Below, piece after piece: positions 22,836 to 35,954 of a stretch of DNA of 64,000 bases. Position 1 is the first letter of the stretch. Each line of letters starts with the position of its first letter. Source of the stretch: Erythrophleum ivorense. Its lineage: Eukaryota > Streptophyta > Magnoliopsida > Fabales > Fabaceae. The notes beneath the pieces are model-generated. The model did no database searches and was not told the DNA's origin. It saw only the letters and a list, made by a program, of their open reading frames with translations. The stretch is from NCBI GenBank assembly GCA_026724425.1, contig JAIUCV010000011.1:7709501-7773500 (forward strand), given 5' to 3'. Position numbers and translations under genes: made by a program.

Positions 22836-24847
22836 TCAATGTTCACACATAAAATGTTCCTATGGGGGTGTATATAGCTCAAAGGTGAAATTATTTTTTT
22901 AAATTTTTATTTTACAGTTTTCATAGTTAACATTTATAATTGGGTTTAAACGTTTTTAATTTAGTTTGAACTATATATATTAAACTTTGTTAGTATATCA
23001 TTAAATTTTATCGATATGACCAATTATGTATTATCTTATCATTTTAAATATGCATATATATTTTATACTAAACAAAAGGAGTACAGGTATACAAGGAAGC
23101 AAAGTTAACTCATATATATATATACATATATATATGACATATAATGTAATTTATGTTAAAGTGACTTAAGTAGATTGGCTTGAATTATGCATATTTAGTG
23201 TCAAGATAATTTGACCAGATCAACAATTTAATGGCACATTAAAGAAGTTTAATGATATGAATTAAATAATATTTTAAAACAGATAAATTATAAAATTTTA
23301 AATTATAAGAATCAAATTAAAAATTAAATAATATTATATTGGCTGCCAGAAAAATAATTTAACCAACGTTAAAGTTGGCTGAGACGGTGAGATTAATTAA
23401 AGTAAAGATCTTTCTACGTCTTATACTTTCATGTGAAAAAGAGGGATGGACCAGACATTCCAGTAAGTGGGATTAACCAGCCATCACCTTCGCAAGGGAT
23501 CGAATGCATCAGTCTTGTTCTATATTAGCTAGAGATAAAGTTATCAGGAAATTTGATTTACCAGTAATACATAAATTGTCATAATAAACACATATAAATA
23601 TACTCATGTGATGATTAGTGATGTGAGAAGCACTCTTCCCATAGTCAACCTTACACTTAACTCGCCCAATATGCATAATCCCCCCCCCCCCCCCCCCCGC
23701 TTTTCCCCCTCCCTTTCTTTCCCTTGGTACTGTTTGCCTATTGATATATAAAAATTTAATTTTTTATTTTGAAACTGATATGTTTGAAATAATAAAATTT
23801 AAAATTTATATATTGTATATGTGCTAAATAATATAGATGATATATATATAGAGAGAGAGAGATCAAATATATTTCGAAAATTTTGATTGAGGAAATCGAC
23901 AAAAGATAGTGGCTAGGTTAGTAAGATGTTTAACATGTTGAGTTTGGTTTTAGATATAACAAAAATAAAAAATTTAAATTTTTTTGTCCCTTGTTTTTGG
24001 ATAAATTTCAGTTTAATTCCTTAATTACTTTTAGTTTTAATTAGGTCCTTGTATGAAATCATATTTAGTCTTCCTCTGAATTGTTATCCGTAAAATACAG
24101 TTTAACAGGAATTGCAGGTGGACTGCCCCCTGGCATGCATCTCTTTTAACCCACCTACAAACCCTCCCATTCTCTTTGTGACCCAAAATCACCCTTTGCT
24201 CCTCCAATTATTTCCTCGCCAATCCCTTCTCCTTCACTGTTTGACCATCATCAAACCATTACCATGGATGTTCGTTGTTCACCACCATCCTTCACTGGAA
24301 GGTTGATTTTGAACATTATTTTCATCTTATTTAAATGTGCCAAAAGAGAGGAGGTCGTAAAGTATTCTAACCCCTTATTAAAGGAAAAAATAAATAAATT
24401 ATAGAGGTCCTTGATCCTAACTCCTAAGGGACTTTTTGACGTTACAAAATATGTGCATAATCGAACGCAGCTCTGCCTGAAAAATCCTATATTCAGGTGA
24501 ACGAACAACCTTCCATAGGATTTTGGCACTAAATGTTGCGAGTATCATATATATTTCATTTGTGCATCTTCTCTTGCTAACTGAAATGAATCGAAGAGGA
24601 AAACAAATTAGTCAAGTTGATCAAAACTGAAGCCAACCCAAGCTCATGTTTGTCGTCGGAGCTCAACCAAGTGAGCAATTGAAAAGTCCCAGCTTTGGTG
24701 TAAAGCAAAGGAAGGCACTGGTTGACAAGTAGGATCATTTAATCCAGGCTATATTCCTAACAGCGGAATATACATAAATAAAGTATTGAGATAAAATAGG
24801 TCCTTACAGCACTATAATTCATGTAATAAAAATTCTCATATGATTAC
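22836..24847. other. Intergenic DNA between OMT copy A and the Athila-like element
   Basis: Homology with the copy B flank stops near 22,835. The stretch is AT-rich with short AT and GA runs and a 19-base C-run at 23,680-23,698. A more complex part (24,100-24,760) has small open frames with no plausible protein. I see no gene. Confidence 0.6.
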
Positions 24848-26379
24848 TAATAAGTCGCCAAGGCACTTATCATATGAATGTTGAATTTATCTTATATTTT
24901 ATATATATAAAATTAATAAATTTTAGCTAAGTTAATATTTAGTAAGATTTGATTTGATTTCTTTAGTTTTGGATTAATTTTTATATTAATTGAGTATAAA
25001 TTATGTTGTGTTTTTATTTAGATTTTTAGGTTGATAAATTATTTGACCTTTGTTAGTAGATTATAAATAGCAATAAAATGAATTATATATTTTTTATAGA
25101 GTTAAAATTACAAAGAAATAAGTTTAAAAGTCTTAGAATGTAAAGCAATAAAAATTGAGAAGATTTGCTAAAAAAGGATTGAAGAGAAAAAAGAAAAAGA
25201 GAAAAATGGCACTCAAAACTACAACTAAAAAAAATGTATCACCGCAACGACAAATTTAAACATTGCGACATATAGAGAAACAAAATCAAAATTAGTTGTG
25301 GCATAAAATTATGCACCACGACGTTCTTGATCACTGCAGATAAAAATTCATCTACACTGTGGCACTTTTGAGTGCTGCCGCGGTGTAGTTCAAACAAAAT
25401 GTTAAATGCACTGTTTTTAGTCGCATCTTTTGAGAGTCTTAATAGGGTTTCATCATCTCTTAGAGGGAGGCTGCCATTCTGAAGGTTTTGGGGAAGAGAA
25501 AAAAGGGTTTGGAGTTTTATTTGTTACAGAAGAAGTTTGAGTTTGTGTAAGATTTACTGATCAAATTAGTTTTTCTCTTCTTCTCTTGCCTTTTTCTTAT
25601 ATTTCTTTACCCATTTAGTTTATGCTCTGTTCTTAATGTTGCTATTTCTTGCAATTATGAGTTAAACTTTTTAATTTGAGACTGTGATAAACTCTAACTT
25701 GTAATATATTGTAATTACTTTAATTTATTTGCAATTAATTATATGATTTAATTACTCAATTCCTATGTTTCATGCTTCTAAGTGTTTGAAAACTATTAGG
25801 TGATTTAGATAACCTAAATAAGCTTAGAAAAGGAATTTTAAGACTTGACCATAGATCAGGTAGTATGAGGTCATGAAATTTGCAATGTTGAATGAATTAA
25901 TTCGCTTGTAGAATAAGAATATATCTACCAGCCTCACATAGCCATATTAGGACCTGTCTTGATTAAGCCTATAATTAATTACATAAGGAATTACAAATTG
26001 TTTAGGAGAATGTCTATAGGTAATTCGGAAGATACTTGTAGGTAAATTAAAGTCCTAAGCTATTAATGACATTAAGAACAAGATGATGATAGGTCATTAG
26101 TTCATATGAAATGTTAAGGAGAATTATAATTACAAAATGTTTTTGCTTTCTAATTTCATCTAAAATGATATCTCTAATCGATTTTCTTATTTTTATGTTT
26201 TTAATTTAGTTTAATTTCCTATCATCTTTATTATTGGCTTGATTTATATTAAAGTGCACAATTTTAGTACTTAACAATTATCCTAATGACAAATTCTCAT
26301 GGAAATAATACTCTATTTATTGCTTTATTATTGTTGTAATATGTATACTTGTGTGTACACTTTTAAAAAGAAAGTAACA
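24848..26379 (+). repeat. 5' LTR of the Athila-like element
   Basis: Aligns with about 30,240-31,751. The two share the CATATGAATRTT...TTTAGCTAA start region, the CATCATCTCTTAGAGGG stretch and the terminal GTACACTTGTGT...AACA region. The first bases differ between the copies, so the exact 5' border is uncertain. It ends AACA directly before the primer site. Confidence 0.75.
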
Positions 26380-26405
26380 AGTTTTTGGCGCCATTGTTGA
26401 AGATT
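26380..26405 (+). other. Primer binding site of the Athila-like element
   Basis: AGTTTTTGGCGCCATTGTTG lies directly after the 5' LTR. TGGCGCC followed by TTG is the usual minus-strand priming site of Athila/Tat-type gypsy elements. Confidence 0.7.
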
Positions 26406-26739
26406 TGTTCACTATGTTTTTGTTGAATATTAATACTAAACTCACTTAATTTGAACTCAAGCTTTGTTTATTATGTTTTTGTTGATTTTGTTTTGAGTCT
26501 TTTGGTTTGTTTTTTTTTTCTTTTTGTGTGTTGGAGTTGTTGATATTTATGTTTAGTTTTTGTTTTTTATTATGGATTATTCCTGGATAACAAATAAGGC
26601 AACCAATGAGTATAAATTTGATATCATGACTAAATTGACAATTCAAATGGTAGAATTTGATAGACATTAAGTTTGATAACTTTGATTTGAACACTAATTA
26701 TACTACTTATGTTAGTGATTCTCAATGCTCATACATAAC

Positions 26740-27690
26740 TTATGATAATTGTGGAGAATGTCACTATAGAAAGCAATGCCCATATTCTGTAGAAAATGCA
26801 TAGATGGAGGATGATTTCAATAAAAATCTAAATAATTTATGATAACACATATATTCCTAGTTGGAATCATGAACAAAATTATTTTTGGAATCATAGTCAA
26901 GTTTCTTCATTATATGCAATCTACTCTTCCCAACCTTCCAAGTACCAATTATAAGATGAAATTTCTGTTCGAGAGTATAATTCTAACTTGGAATAAATGG
27001 TTAAGTATTATATGGACAAGAAAGATGCCCGTATGACCAAGCAAGATGCCTACCTAGCCAAGTAAGATGACACAATTAGAAACTTGGAAATTCAAATAAA
27101 CAAACTAGCCAATGTCATCTATAATGGTTTACAAGAGACTATTCTAAATGATATAGTAACTACTCCTCAAATAGAAGATGAAGAAAATTATAATGGAATT
27201 AATTTGAGGAGTGAAGAAGAGTTTCTAAAGGGTTATTTGCAATTTGAGGAAATTATTTACAGAAAGCAAAAGAAGGGAAGAAAATTGTAAGGCTAGAAGA
27301 CCAGGAGGTAACTTTCCAAGTGGCTATGGTAAAGGATCCTCTTGATAAATAAGAAAACTGTTGCAATGAGATGGTAGTAGAAAATGTTATTCTAAGCAAC
27401 CTCTTGATAAGTCCTCCATTGAAATTCTTGGTTCTTACTAAAGAGAGTCAAAAAGATTTTATAGGGTGTCTAAAGTATTTAAAAGCTCTCAAAATTGTCC
27501 AAGAAAAATTAAATTCTAAGCTTCCTATTATGTCAGCCAAATCATATTCTCCTATGAAACCATTGAGTGAGAAATCATATGTTATCGAATGGAAAGAACA
27601 CCCATTCTTACTAAAGCCTACTTACCTAAGGAAGAAAAGGAGTAAGGCAATTATAATTTTTGACACCTATGGTTAGGTTTTGATGGAAAG
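26740..27690 (+). pseudogene. Athila-type gag relic
   Basis: A degenerate knuckle region reads CGECHYRKQCPYSVENA, followed by a YSNTYIPSWNHEQNYFW-like segment and then IRNLEIQINKLANVIYNGLQ and a GINLRSEEEFL segment (27,084-27,290). This is the order seen in Athila gag: Cys/His box, NPYSNTYNPGW-type segment, then the NLE.Q..QLA helix and the INLRSG segment. A further 101-codon open frame (27,371-27,676) continues the region. Stops and frame changes are frequent. No protease motif was seen. Confidence 0.65.
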
Positions 27691-27699
27691 TCAGGTTGA

Positions 27700-30200
27700 A
27701 AATTATAAAACAAGTGCTTATTGGGAGGCATCCCATGCATAATTAAATAAATAACATATATATATGAGGAAAATAAATAAATAAATTTATTTTGTTAGTT
27801 TTTATAACCCCTGGCTTTCTTTCTTTCAGAGCCCGCTAGCATCGAATCCTTAAGATGATTGTTAATTGAAGTTAGAAAGAAGAGCTAAGTAATTAAAGTA
27901 TGCAATTGAAAGAGTGATTTCAAATCAATTTTGTATCCCTTTTATTGGGTTTATAATTGTGTTTAATGTGCTTACATGTTAAATATTATTCCCTTTATAT
28001 GCTCTTCTTTCTTAATTTTTTTTCCTTGTGCTATTGTGAATAAGTATGATTGTTGTGGCTTGACTTAAAAAATTTATTGGGAGTAATCAGCTTTAAATTA
28101 TGTTTTGAATTTCATTTAGTATGTTTGTTTTGATGTCTTCTCTTAGGTATAAAAATTTTAGAACTAATTAAATTCATTTGCTAAATAATTTTCATATGTT
28201 TCTAGTTAATGCTTTGTTTTGCTATACATGTTTATTACTTGAATTTACAAATTTATTGGGAACATATTTGATTGAATATTTTCATGAAAATGTATCAAAA
28301 TTTTCCTTTGCTTGTCTAGTTTCTAGGAAAATTTGGTTCATATAATTTGGAGTTCATATGGGTTATCTATTTGCATTTGAATACACACTACTCTTTTTTG
28401 ACAAGTTGCTAAAATTTTCTATTATCAACATGCAAGTTTAGCTTGATCATATTTATTAGTATGTTAAGATGTTCTCAAAATTTTTTTGTGAGGTTATTTA
28501 GACATTTGTTGGGTGGGTTCTACTGAATGTCATTACAACTTTGTTTTATTAAAACTATGCATTTGCCTTGTTTAATAATATTTTAGTGCTATGCTAGTTG
28601 AATTGTATAATATTAATTTTGGTTATATTGTTAGGTTGAGATTGAGATAATCATTCCATAATGAGGCATTTCGTTGTTATTGCCCTTTTGTTTGGAAGAT
28701 CTTGAAGTAGACAAAGAGCAAATATATAAAGGGAGTTTTCTTGATTCCTTATTTCTCTTATGTTGTGTCATGTTTTGAATATTGAGGACAATATTTATTT
28801 TAAGTTTAGGGGCAGGAAATTCAAATTGGAAATGTAAATTCTATTGTTTTTAATTATTTTTTTAACGAAAAATTTTATTGAGAAACTCCCTATTTTTCAA
28901 AATCTTTATATTTAAGTTTTGTCAACCTATCTTGTAATTTTTTTTAGTTGATGTCAAATGTTAATGAGGAACTCATGGTTGATAGTGTATAAATAATAAG
29001 AAATGTCTATTAATGCAACTTGTAGATGAAATTGATTGTTAACGGCAATGTTTTCCTTACTCATTACACTTTTTTTGTGCACTTACATCATGCTTAAAAT
29101 AATTGTTAGTTTTAAGTAATATATGTGGATTAGACTACATGATTGATTTTAAATATAAGATTTTAGAACTTGCTTTAAGTCTCTTAAGGTGAAATTTTAG
29201 GCTTTGTATGATTTATTAAAGTGATATAGTCATTTATTGGTTATATTTGAGACTTTAAACCTAATTTTTCTAAAATATATCGCCAGTACATCTTTCGAGT
29301 CTTAAGGCAAATATGTATATAATTGCATAAAATTTCTTCTTTTCAACCACATTAATAACCTTTAGCCCGAAAAACAATGATCTTACCTTTTTTTCAAGAG
29401 GATAATTAATATTTGATGTTATGTGAGTGAAATAAGATATAATGTGGGTTAGATGTGAATAACTATTGTTTTCTCATAAGAGACATGCAAATTAGAAGTG
29501 TAAGACAATGATTAAAAGATTCTTTATTTCTTGAGAGACATGAAAAATATGATGATTAGAAAGAGGAACTAAAAAAAATGGTCAAACGATTAACCAAAAA
29601 AGGAAAAAATAAAAATTTGATGGATCAACATGAACTAAGTTTAGGAGTATAAAAGTGAAAAGAAAGAAAAGAAGAAAAGAAAATGAAAGGGAACATAAGA
29701 AGGAAAGGAAAATAAGAGAAAGAGAAAGAATTCTATCTTTCATTATTCTGCTTTATAGTTATTCTCTTGAATCTTGCTCATAATTTTTCATATATCATTT
29801 TTTTTTTTGGTAATAACCATAACCATAAGGTCCATTACAATTTTAATAATGGATTATAGAATAGCTTACATTAATAGAAAGAGGGTAGAAAAGCAAACAT
29901 ATAAAGCTTTTAAGGGAGAGGTTTATTGTATAGTGTAATTTACATAAATTGTTTTAAGACTTGCAATTAAACTTTAGCATGGTTTTTCACACACATATAT
30001 CATGAGTTTGGAAAATTTTGTCATTAATTCTTCAATTCTAAAGCTCGCATACATTACTTTCTTCCCTTATTATTATTAATTATAATTCTTAATATAATTG
30101 TTGAAGACATCATTACCAGATATGAAAACTTGAATAGGTAGAAATTTTGTTATTTAATATGGCTTTACTTTAGGACAAGTAAAGAGGTTAATTTAGGGGT
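27700..30200 (+). other. Non-coding 3' interior of the Athila-like element
   Basis: The stretch is AT-rich with no retained pol domain. It includes the TTGGGAGGCATCCCA string (27,721) and the ATTGAGGACAAT...TTTAGGGGCAGG motif (about 28,780) characteristic of long Athila 3' spacers. Just before the 3' LTR is TTAATTTAGGGGTGT (about 30,190), a possible polypurine-type tract. Confidence 0.6.
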
Positions 30201-30204
30201 GTAA

Positions 30205-31751
30205 TCAATCTCTAAATTATCATATTTTTCTTAAAATTTTAAAAGACTTGTCATATGAATATTCAATTTATCTTATGTTTTTTATATATAAAATTAATAA
30301 ATTTTAGCTAAATTAATATATAGTAAGTATTGGTTTTACATCTTCAATTTTAGGTTAATTTTTGTATTAATTGGGTATAAATTGTATTGTATTTTTATCT
30401 AGATTTTTAGGTTGTTAAATTGTTTAACCTTTGTTAATAGATTATAAATAGTAATTAGATGAATTTTATATTTTTGTAAAGTTAAAATTACAAAAAAAAT
30501 GAGTTTAAAAGTCTTAGAATGTAATGTAATAAGAGTTGAGAAGATTTGTTGAAAAAGAATAAAAAAGAAAAAGGGCAAAAAAAGAACAAAAGAAAAAAAG
30601 AGAAAAAGATGGCACTTAAAACCTTTGCTAAAAAAATGCAACACTGCAATGACAAATTTAAGCGCTATAGCACGTAAAGAAACAGAAGTGAAAGGAGTTA
30701 TGGTGTAAAATTTTGCACTATGACGCTCTTAACCATTGTAGATAAAAATTCATCTATGTTACACTGCAGCACAATTGAAACAAAATGTTAAACTCACTAT
30801 TTTTAGTTACGTCTTTTAAGGGTTTTTAAAAGGGTTTCATCATCTCTTAGAGGGGCCACCATTCTAAAGGTTTTAAGGAAGAGAAGGAATGGTTTGGAGC
30901 ATCATTTGCTATGAGAGAAGCTTGGGTTTGAGAAAGATTCATGAATTAAATCAAAATTTTCCTTCTTCCTTTGTTTTTTCTTATATTTTTTTGCCCATTT
31001 GGTTCATGCTTTATTCTTAATATTGTTATTTCTTGTAGTTATAAGCTAAACATATTAATATGGGATTATGATAAACTATAACTTATAATATATTGTAATT
31101 ACTCTATTTATTTGTAATTAATTATATGATTTAATTACTCAATCCTTATACTTCATATTTCTAAGTGTGTAAAAACCATTAGATGACTTAGGTAGGCTAA
31201 ATAACCTTAGAAAAGGAATTTTAGGACTTGACCATAGATTGGGTCGTGTGAGTTCATAAAATTTGCAATGTTGAGTGGATTGATTCGCTTGTAGAATATA
31301 CCTATTAGCCTCACATAACTATATTAGGATCTATTCTTAATTAAGCCTCTAATCAATTGCATAAGGAATTATGGATTGGTTAAGAGAATATCTATAGGTA
31401 ATTTAGAATATGCTTGTAGGTAAATTAAAGTTCCAAGCTATTAATGACATTAAGAGCAAAATAAAAAGAGGTAATTAGTTCATATGAAGTGATAGGGGGA
31501 ATCATAATCCCAAAATTCTTATACTTGCTAATTTCATGTAGAATGATATCTCTCATTTATTTTCTTATTTTTATGTCTTTAGTTTAATTTAATTTTCTAT
31601 CACCTTTATTATTGGTTTAATTTAGATTAAGGTGTACAATTTTAATATTTAATAATTATTCTAATGACAAATCCTCACGATACTCTATTTATCACTTTAG
31701 TACTATCACAATACGTACACTTGTGTATATGCTTTTAAAAGGAGAGCAACA
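30205..31751 (+). repeat. 3' LTR of the Athila-like element
   Basis: Copy of 24,848-26,379 with many point differences, which indicates an old insertion. It ends GAGAGCAACA at 31,751 and is followed by ATTAC, the same five bases that precede the 5' LTR. Confidence 0.7.
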
Positions 31752-31756
31752 ATTAC

Positions 31757-32395
31757 CTTTTTTATTTTTTTGTTAAACCTAATATCATATTTAAGTAGTG
31801 GAAAAATACATACATATATATATATATATATATAATAGTGTACCTTTAACCATACTGAATAATGGCAGCATGGAAGTCCAAATGATAAACTAAAATTTGG
31901 CAAAAGAAGAATGTTAGAAAATTATGTCAGAAAAAGTTTTCTAAATAATGAAGGGTGTGATAAGCACTTTCTCACCTATTCCAAAACCTTCACAAAATAT
32001 TTTATCAATCTAATACATCGTTTTAAATTAGGATTACTATTTAAATGCTGATAAATCCTAATTATAATAGAATTCTAAACAAAATGAAATATGAGATTAC
32101 CTTTAAATTTTCACATAATAGATATCTTTAATTAAATAATGAATATAATTTAAGACATCCTTAAATATATTCAAATATAAGATATTCAAAATAAATTATC
32201 AAAATATAATTTCAAATATCTTACTTTAAAATTTTAATATATAGGTATTCTATTAATCAAAATTTAAAGACAAAATGACACATAAGATCTATATATATAG
32301 GTTCTAGTGTCAAAGTTAAGGGACCAAAATTATTTTTTTTTTCCTTTTAAGTAGCATTAAGTAAAGTATAATTAATAGATCTTAGTCAATTGACT
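31757..32395. other. AT-rich spacer
   Basis: This holds an AT dinucleotide run (31,814-31,833) and otherwise unstructured AT-rich sequence. I see no gene and no recognisable element. Confidence 0.6.
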
Positions 32396-32399
32396 TTAA

Positions 32400-33154
32400 T
32401 GAAGCACTATTATTAGATTTATCCCATGCATACAAAACACAAATAATCCAATTAGCCTTATAGGTTAAGAGGCTAAAAAGAAATTTAAAAAGAAATTCAA
32501 AAGCAAGAGGAAAGAGTATGCTAATGATTATTAGACTAGATATAAGGAACACAAAGTGTGAAATTGTTATTTTTGTAAGAAAATTGGACAATTTCAAAAA
32601 GATCACCTAGAGTGTAAGGGTTGGTTTGAAAAAAGAAGAAGTAAACTTTAAGTTTATGTATGTTTTGAATTAAATTTAAGTGAAGTTCTATACAATATTT
32701 GGTGGCTTGATTATGGTCCTACTACTTATATATCTAAAATAATGTAATGATTTTTACAATCTAAACCAAAAGTCCAAATAAAGATTTTCTATAGATAGGG
32801 AATTTTATAAAGCCCTAATTGAAAAGCATAGAAGCTTATTGTTGAATTTTGGATACAAGTCATTATGTTGACTTATTCTAGACTCTTTATGTGCCTTCAG
32901 TGTCTAAAAATTTAACTTTTGAAGTTAGCTATTTATAGGTCTATTAAGTTTGTAAATAGATGTTATTTAGGAATATTAATGTTACTAGTTTCGATATTCT
33001 TTCCAATAGTTTATATAAATTGAAATTAGATAATGTTTTTGTTGAATCCCAACTTATTCTGCAATGTAATAATGGAATTAAGTGTTATACATTAAATGAA
33101 AACTTTGCTCACTCATGGCAAAAGTGTTTGGAACACATTTTTTAAGAAAAACTT

Positions 33155-33207
<53 letters not shown>

Positions 33208-33985
33208 AGTGAATCTAGATTTTACTAATTTAAGTTTATGTATGGATTACATTAAAGGAACGCAAACGAAACATAATAAAGATAAAAGCCACAAGAAACA
33301 CACAGCTTCTTGAAATAATACACATTATATATGTAGTTGGAGAAAAGTATTTTATTCGCTTCATTTATGATTATTTTTCATGCTATGGATATGTCTATTT
33401 ACTTCACAAAAAATCTCAAGCAATTAACATACTTAAGAGTCATGTGACTGAAGTGGAATAACAACTAGACAAGAAAATGAAAATCATAAGTTTTAATAAA
33501 GGTGATAAATATTATGAGAAATACGATGAGACAGGAAAATGCATAAGTTCATTTGTTAAGTTTGTTGAAAAACATGGCATATATGCTCAATATATTATGT
33601 GCTAGGCACATCTTAACAAAATGGTGTTTTTGAGAGAGATAATCACACATTAATGGATGTGATTAGGAATATAATAAGTAACCCCATGTTATGCAAATCA
33701 TTATGAACTTGTGCACTTAGGATTGTTTTATACTTATAGAGAAGGGTTCCTAGTAAAGTTGTTTCAAAAACTTTATTTGAATTGTAGACAAGATGGAAAC
33801 CTTTCTTAAAGCACCTTGATGTTTGGAGTTGCCTGATGGAATTGAGAACATTTATATTCCACATAAAAAGAAATTTGATTCTCATATGATAAGTGGTTAC
33901 TTCATTTGTTACTCAAAAAAATATAAAAGGTTCAAGTTTTATTGTTCTAACCATAGTTGAAACTAGTAATGTTATATTGATTATT
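32400..33985 (+). pseudogene. Ty1/copia relic: gag zinc knuckle to integrase C-terminus
   Basis: The plus strand, with frame changes, gives a CX2CX4HX4C-type knuckle with the His replaced (CYFCKKIGQFQKDHLEC, from 32,565). Then come the protease approach (ELNLSEVLYNIWWLDYG), a GAG-pre-integrase region (SLYKLKLDNVF...NENFAHSWQKCLEHIF, 32,960-33,145), the integrase core (LLEIIHIIYV...YFIRFIYDY...GYVYLL; DKYYEKYDETGKC) and the integrase C-terminal region (DSHMISGYFICYSKKYKRF). The first integrase Asp (the IHTD motif) has become IHI, and stops are frequent. A GA microsatellite expanded inside the pre-integrase region. RT and RNase H are absent, because the sequence changes abruptly near 33,990. 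Confidence 0.85.
33155..33203 (+). repeat. (GA)n microsatellite
   Basis: An uninterrupted GA run follows GAGAAAGA inside the copia relic. In the duplicated-frame sense it replaces the end of the GAG-pre-integrase segment. Confidence 0.95.
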
Positions 33986-33994
33986 AAGTTAGTG

Positions 33995-34330
33995 CACAAT
34001 AAGAAAATAACGAAATAGTGAGGGAATCTAGTGAAGGACTAAATCCCTCACTATTCCCTTGCTAAATAGCAAGGACATAAAATTGCCTTGTTGATTAAGG
34101 AGAGGAAACATATGAAAGCTTAAACCAACTTTTGCAATAAATTGGTGATAGAATGGCAAGAAAAGTTTCCTTCACTAAATTATGTCTATCGTTAAACATT
34201 CACGGAAGGATATATCTCTCACCAAATTTTTTTAAACTAGCAAGGGATATTTCCTTTGTTGATCCACTATTATTTTGAATCTAATATCCCCCTACCTTGG
34301 GCTCTCACTAATACACAAAAATTTAAAGGC
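33995..34330. mobile_element. CACTA-end-like fragment
   Basis: It begins with CACAATAAGAAAATAACG and is followed by inverted and direct variants of AGTGAGGGAAT/ATTCCCTTGCTAA and AGCAAGG. That arrangement is characteristic of CACTA subterminal regions (ideal end CACTACAAGAAAA). No partner end was identified with certainty. Confidence 0.45.
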
Positions 34331-34339
34331 ATATCCCTT

Positions 34340-35945
34340 CTTCTCCCCTTTCCCTCTTCTCCTATCTCCATCTTTGCTTTTCCATTTCTCCTTGACTACT
34401 ATTAATCAAAATACTTGCAATTGTCGAACTGGACAAGATTAGTAAAAATCACTAGTTTGCAATATAGTGCTCACTATGCCATCTCTCTCAAGAAGCCTTT
34501 GGTCAAATGAATCAAGTTAAAAATTCACATAAACAAAATTGATTCAAATGGGGGTTATAGGCAGAATTAAATGAGTAATTAAAAATAGAAAATTCAATTA
34601 TTGAAATAAATTAAGGAATAAAGCAATTCACTAAAACATAATTAATCTTAGGTTCTCTACCTTGATGTTTCACCTTTCTCACCATCTAAAATTTCTCTGG
34701 TCTGATTTTAATCTTTTGATCCGTGATATCTAATGTCTCTAAACTACCACTTAAGGTTATGATCAATTCCGTTTATTACACCTAATGAAATTCCATTAGA
34801 TTAATAAAACAATACTAATCCAATGTTCAAATGCACCAGAAGAATGACACAGAAACCTCTAATATGAATTATAGAACAAATTTAATTGATTCATCAATTG
34901 ATTAAACCAAATGCAACTCTTAGATGATCCATATGAAACAATAATTATGCAATCTAAATTATCCAACCGGCATAATTAAGATCAACACAAAAACAAAAGA
35001 GAAGAAGAAAGGAGAATTCATCCATAATTAAAATCAAACCAATGTTCACTTAAACCATAAGCTCGAGTTCAACATTAGGTTCAGTCCTCGAATTTATTAT
35101 AGAAGGAATTCAAAAAGCCATTATAAAAGAAAAATGCTCCAATGGGAAAACTATCTGTATAGCCAAAAAACCTCTAGAGATGATGGCCAAGAAAATTAAA
35201 TCCTTGACTAGAGATGACTTAAGAGAAATCTAAGGTATCAGCATCTAACGGTCTAAAATTTTTAAGAAAAATATAATATTAATTCTTAAATAAAGTAAGC
35301 CCAACATTAGAAGTCCATTTGTGAAACGTTCAGGTCTATCTATTAGCTCAGGTTTTTGGCAAAAACAAAGATATGGGAAATTAGACCTCTATTAATCAAA
35401 ATATAATAATATCAATTGAAACCTAAATTCACTAATTATGTAATTAAAACATATTAATTCTAATTTGACCCAAATAATATAAAATGACCCTAAAATCATC
35501 AAATTAGTCATAATGAACTATTATAAAATTAAGTATAAGGAGTTTAAAATATACAAATACTTGAATTATCTCTCTTTCTTAGCTTTTTAATGGGGCTTTG
35601 CCCTTTTATACTCAAAAGGGCGAAGCCTCTATGTTTCATCCCTCTGATTCTCAGAAGTAGTTTGCCCTTCTTTTTTTGTTCTAAATTCTCACATGCCTTT
35701 GATTTTTGAGTAAGGAATTGTTAAAATATAGTGTTGCCAATTTTTGCTTCTATTTTAGATAATAGGTGGGTATTTCCCTTTGCTATTGTAAGTTCAATTC
35801 ATGTCTAAAAATAGATTGGCTTGAGTTGATTTAGATTTTTCATTCTTTTCTCTTTCAATGTATAATGATACAAAGAACTATTTAGTTTCCACCTCATGAT
35901 TATATTACTTGAATACTACTACTTGTTCTTACTTGATTGAGCTCT
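34340..35945 (-). other. LTR- or leader-like debris
   Basis: On the minus strand the text has the base composition and long T/A-rich leader style of dicot gypsy LTRs and 5' leaders (for example around 34,600-35,100). I found no second copy and no protein motifs. A small inverted motif, GGGCTTTGCCCTTTTATACTCAAAAGGGCGAAGCC, lies at 35,594-35,628 and could form a hairpin. Confidence 0.3.
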
Positions 35946-35954
35946 GATAATGCT

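Larger units (their letters stand above)
24848..31751 (+). mobile_element. Athila-like LTR retrotransposon lacking pol
   Basis: Direct repeats of about 1.5 kb (24,848-26,379 and about 30,205-31,751) flank an internal region that starts with a gypsy-type primer site TGGCGCC at 26,386. ATTAC is found on both sides (24,843-24,847 and 31,752-31,756), which fits a 5-bp TSD. The interior has a gag relic (26,740-27,690), the TTGGGAGGCATCCCA string at 27,721-27,735 and an ATTGAGGACAATATTTA...TTTAGGGG stretch at 28,780-28,810, both typical of the 3' half of Athila elements. Protease, RT, RNase H and integrase are missing, so it is a non-autonomous derivative. Confidence 0.8.

Noticed and set aside
24112..24306. 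64-codon open frame MQVDCPLACISFNPP...
   Set aside because: Proline/leucine-rich by composition, with no upstream promoter, splice site or homologous motif visible.
30399..30644. Phe/Leu-rich 81-codon minus-strand open frame
   Set aside because: It lies inside the 3' LTR of the Athila-like element, is not conserved in the 5' LTR and follows from A-rich sequence.
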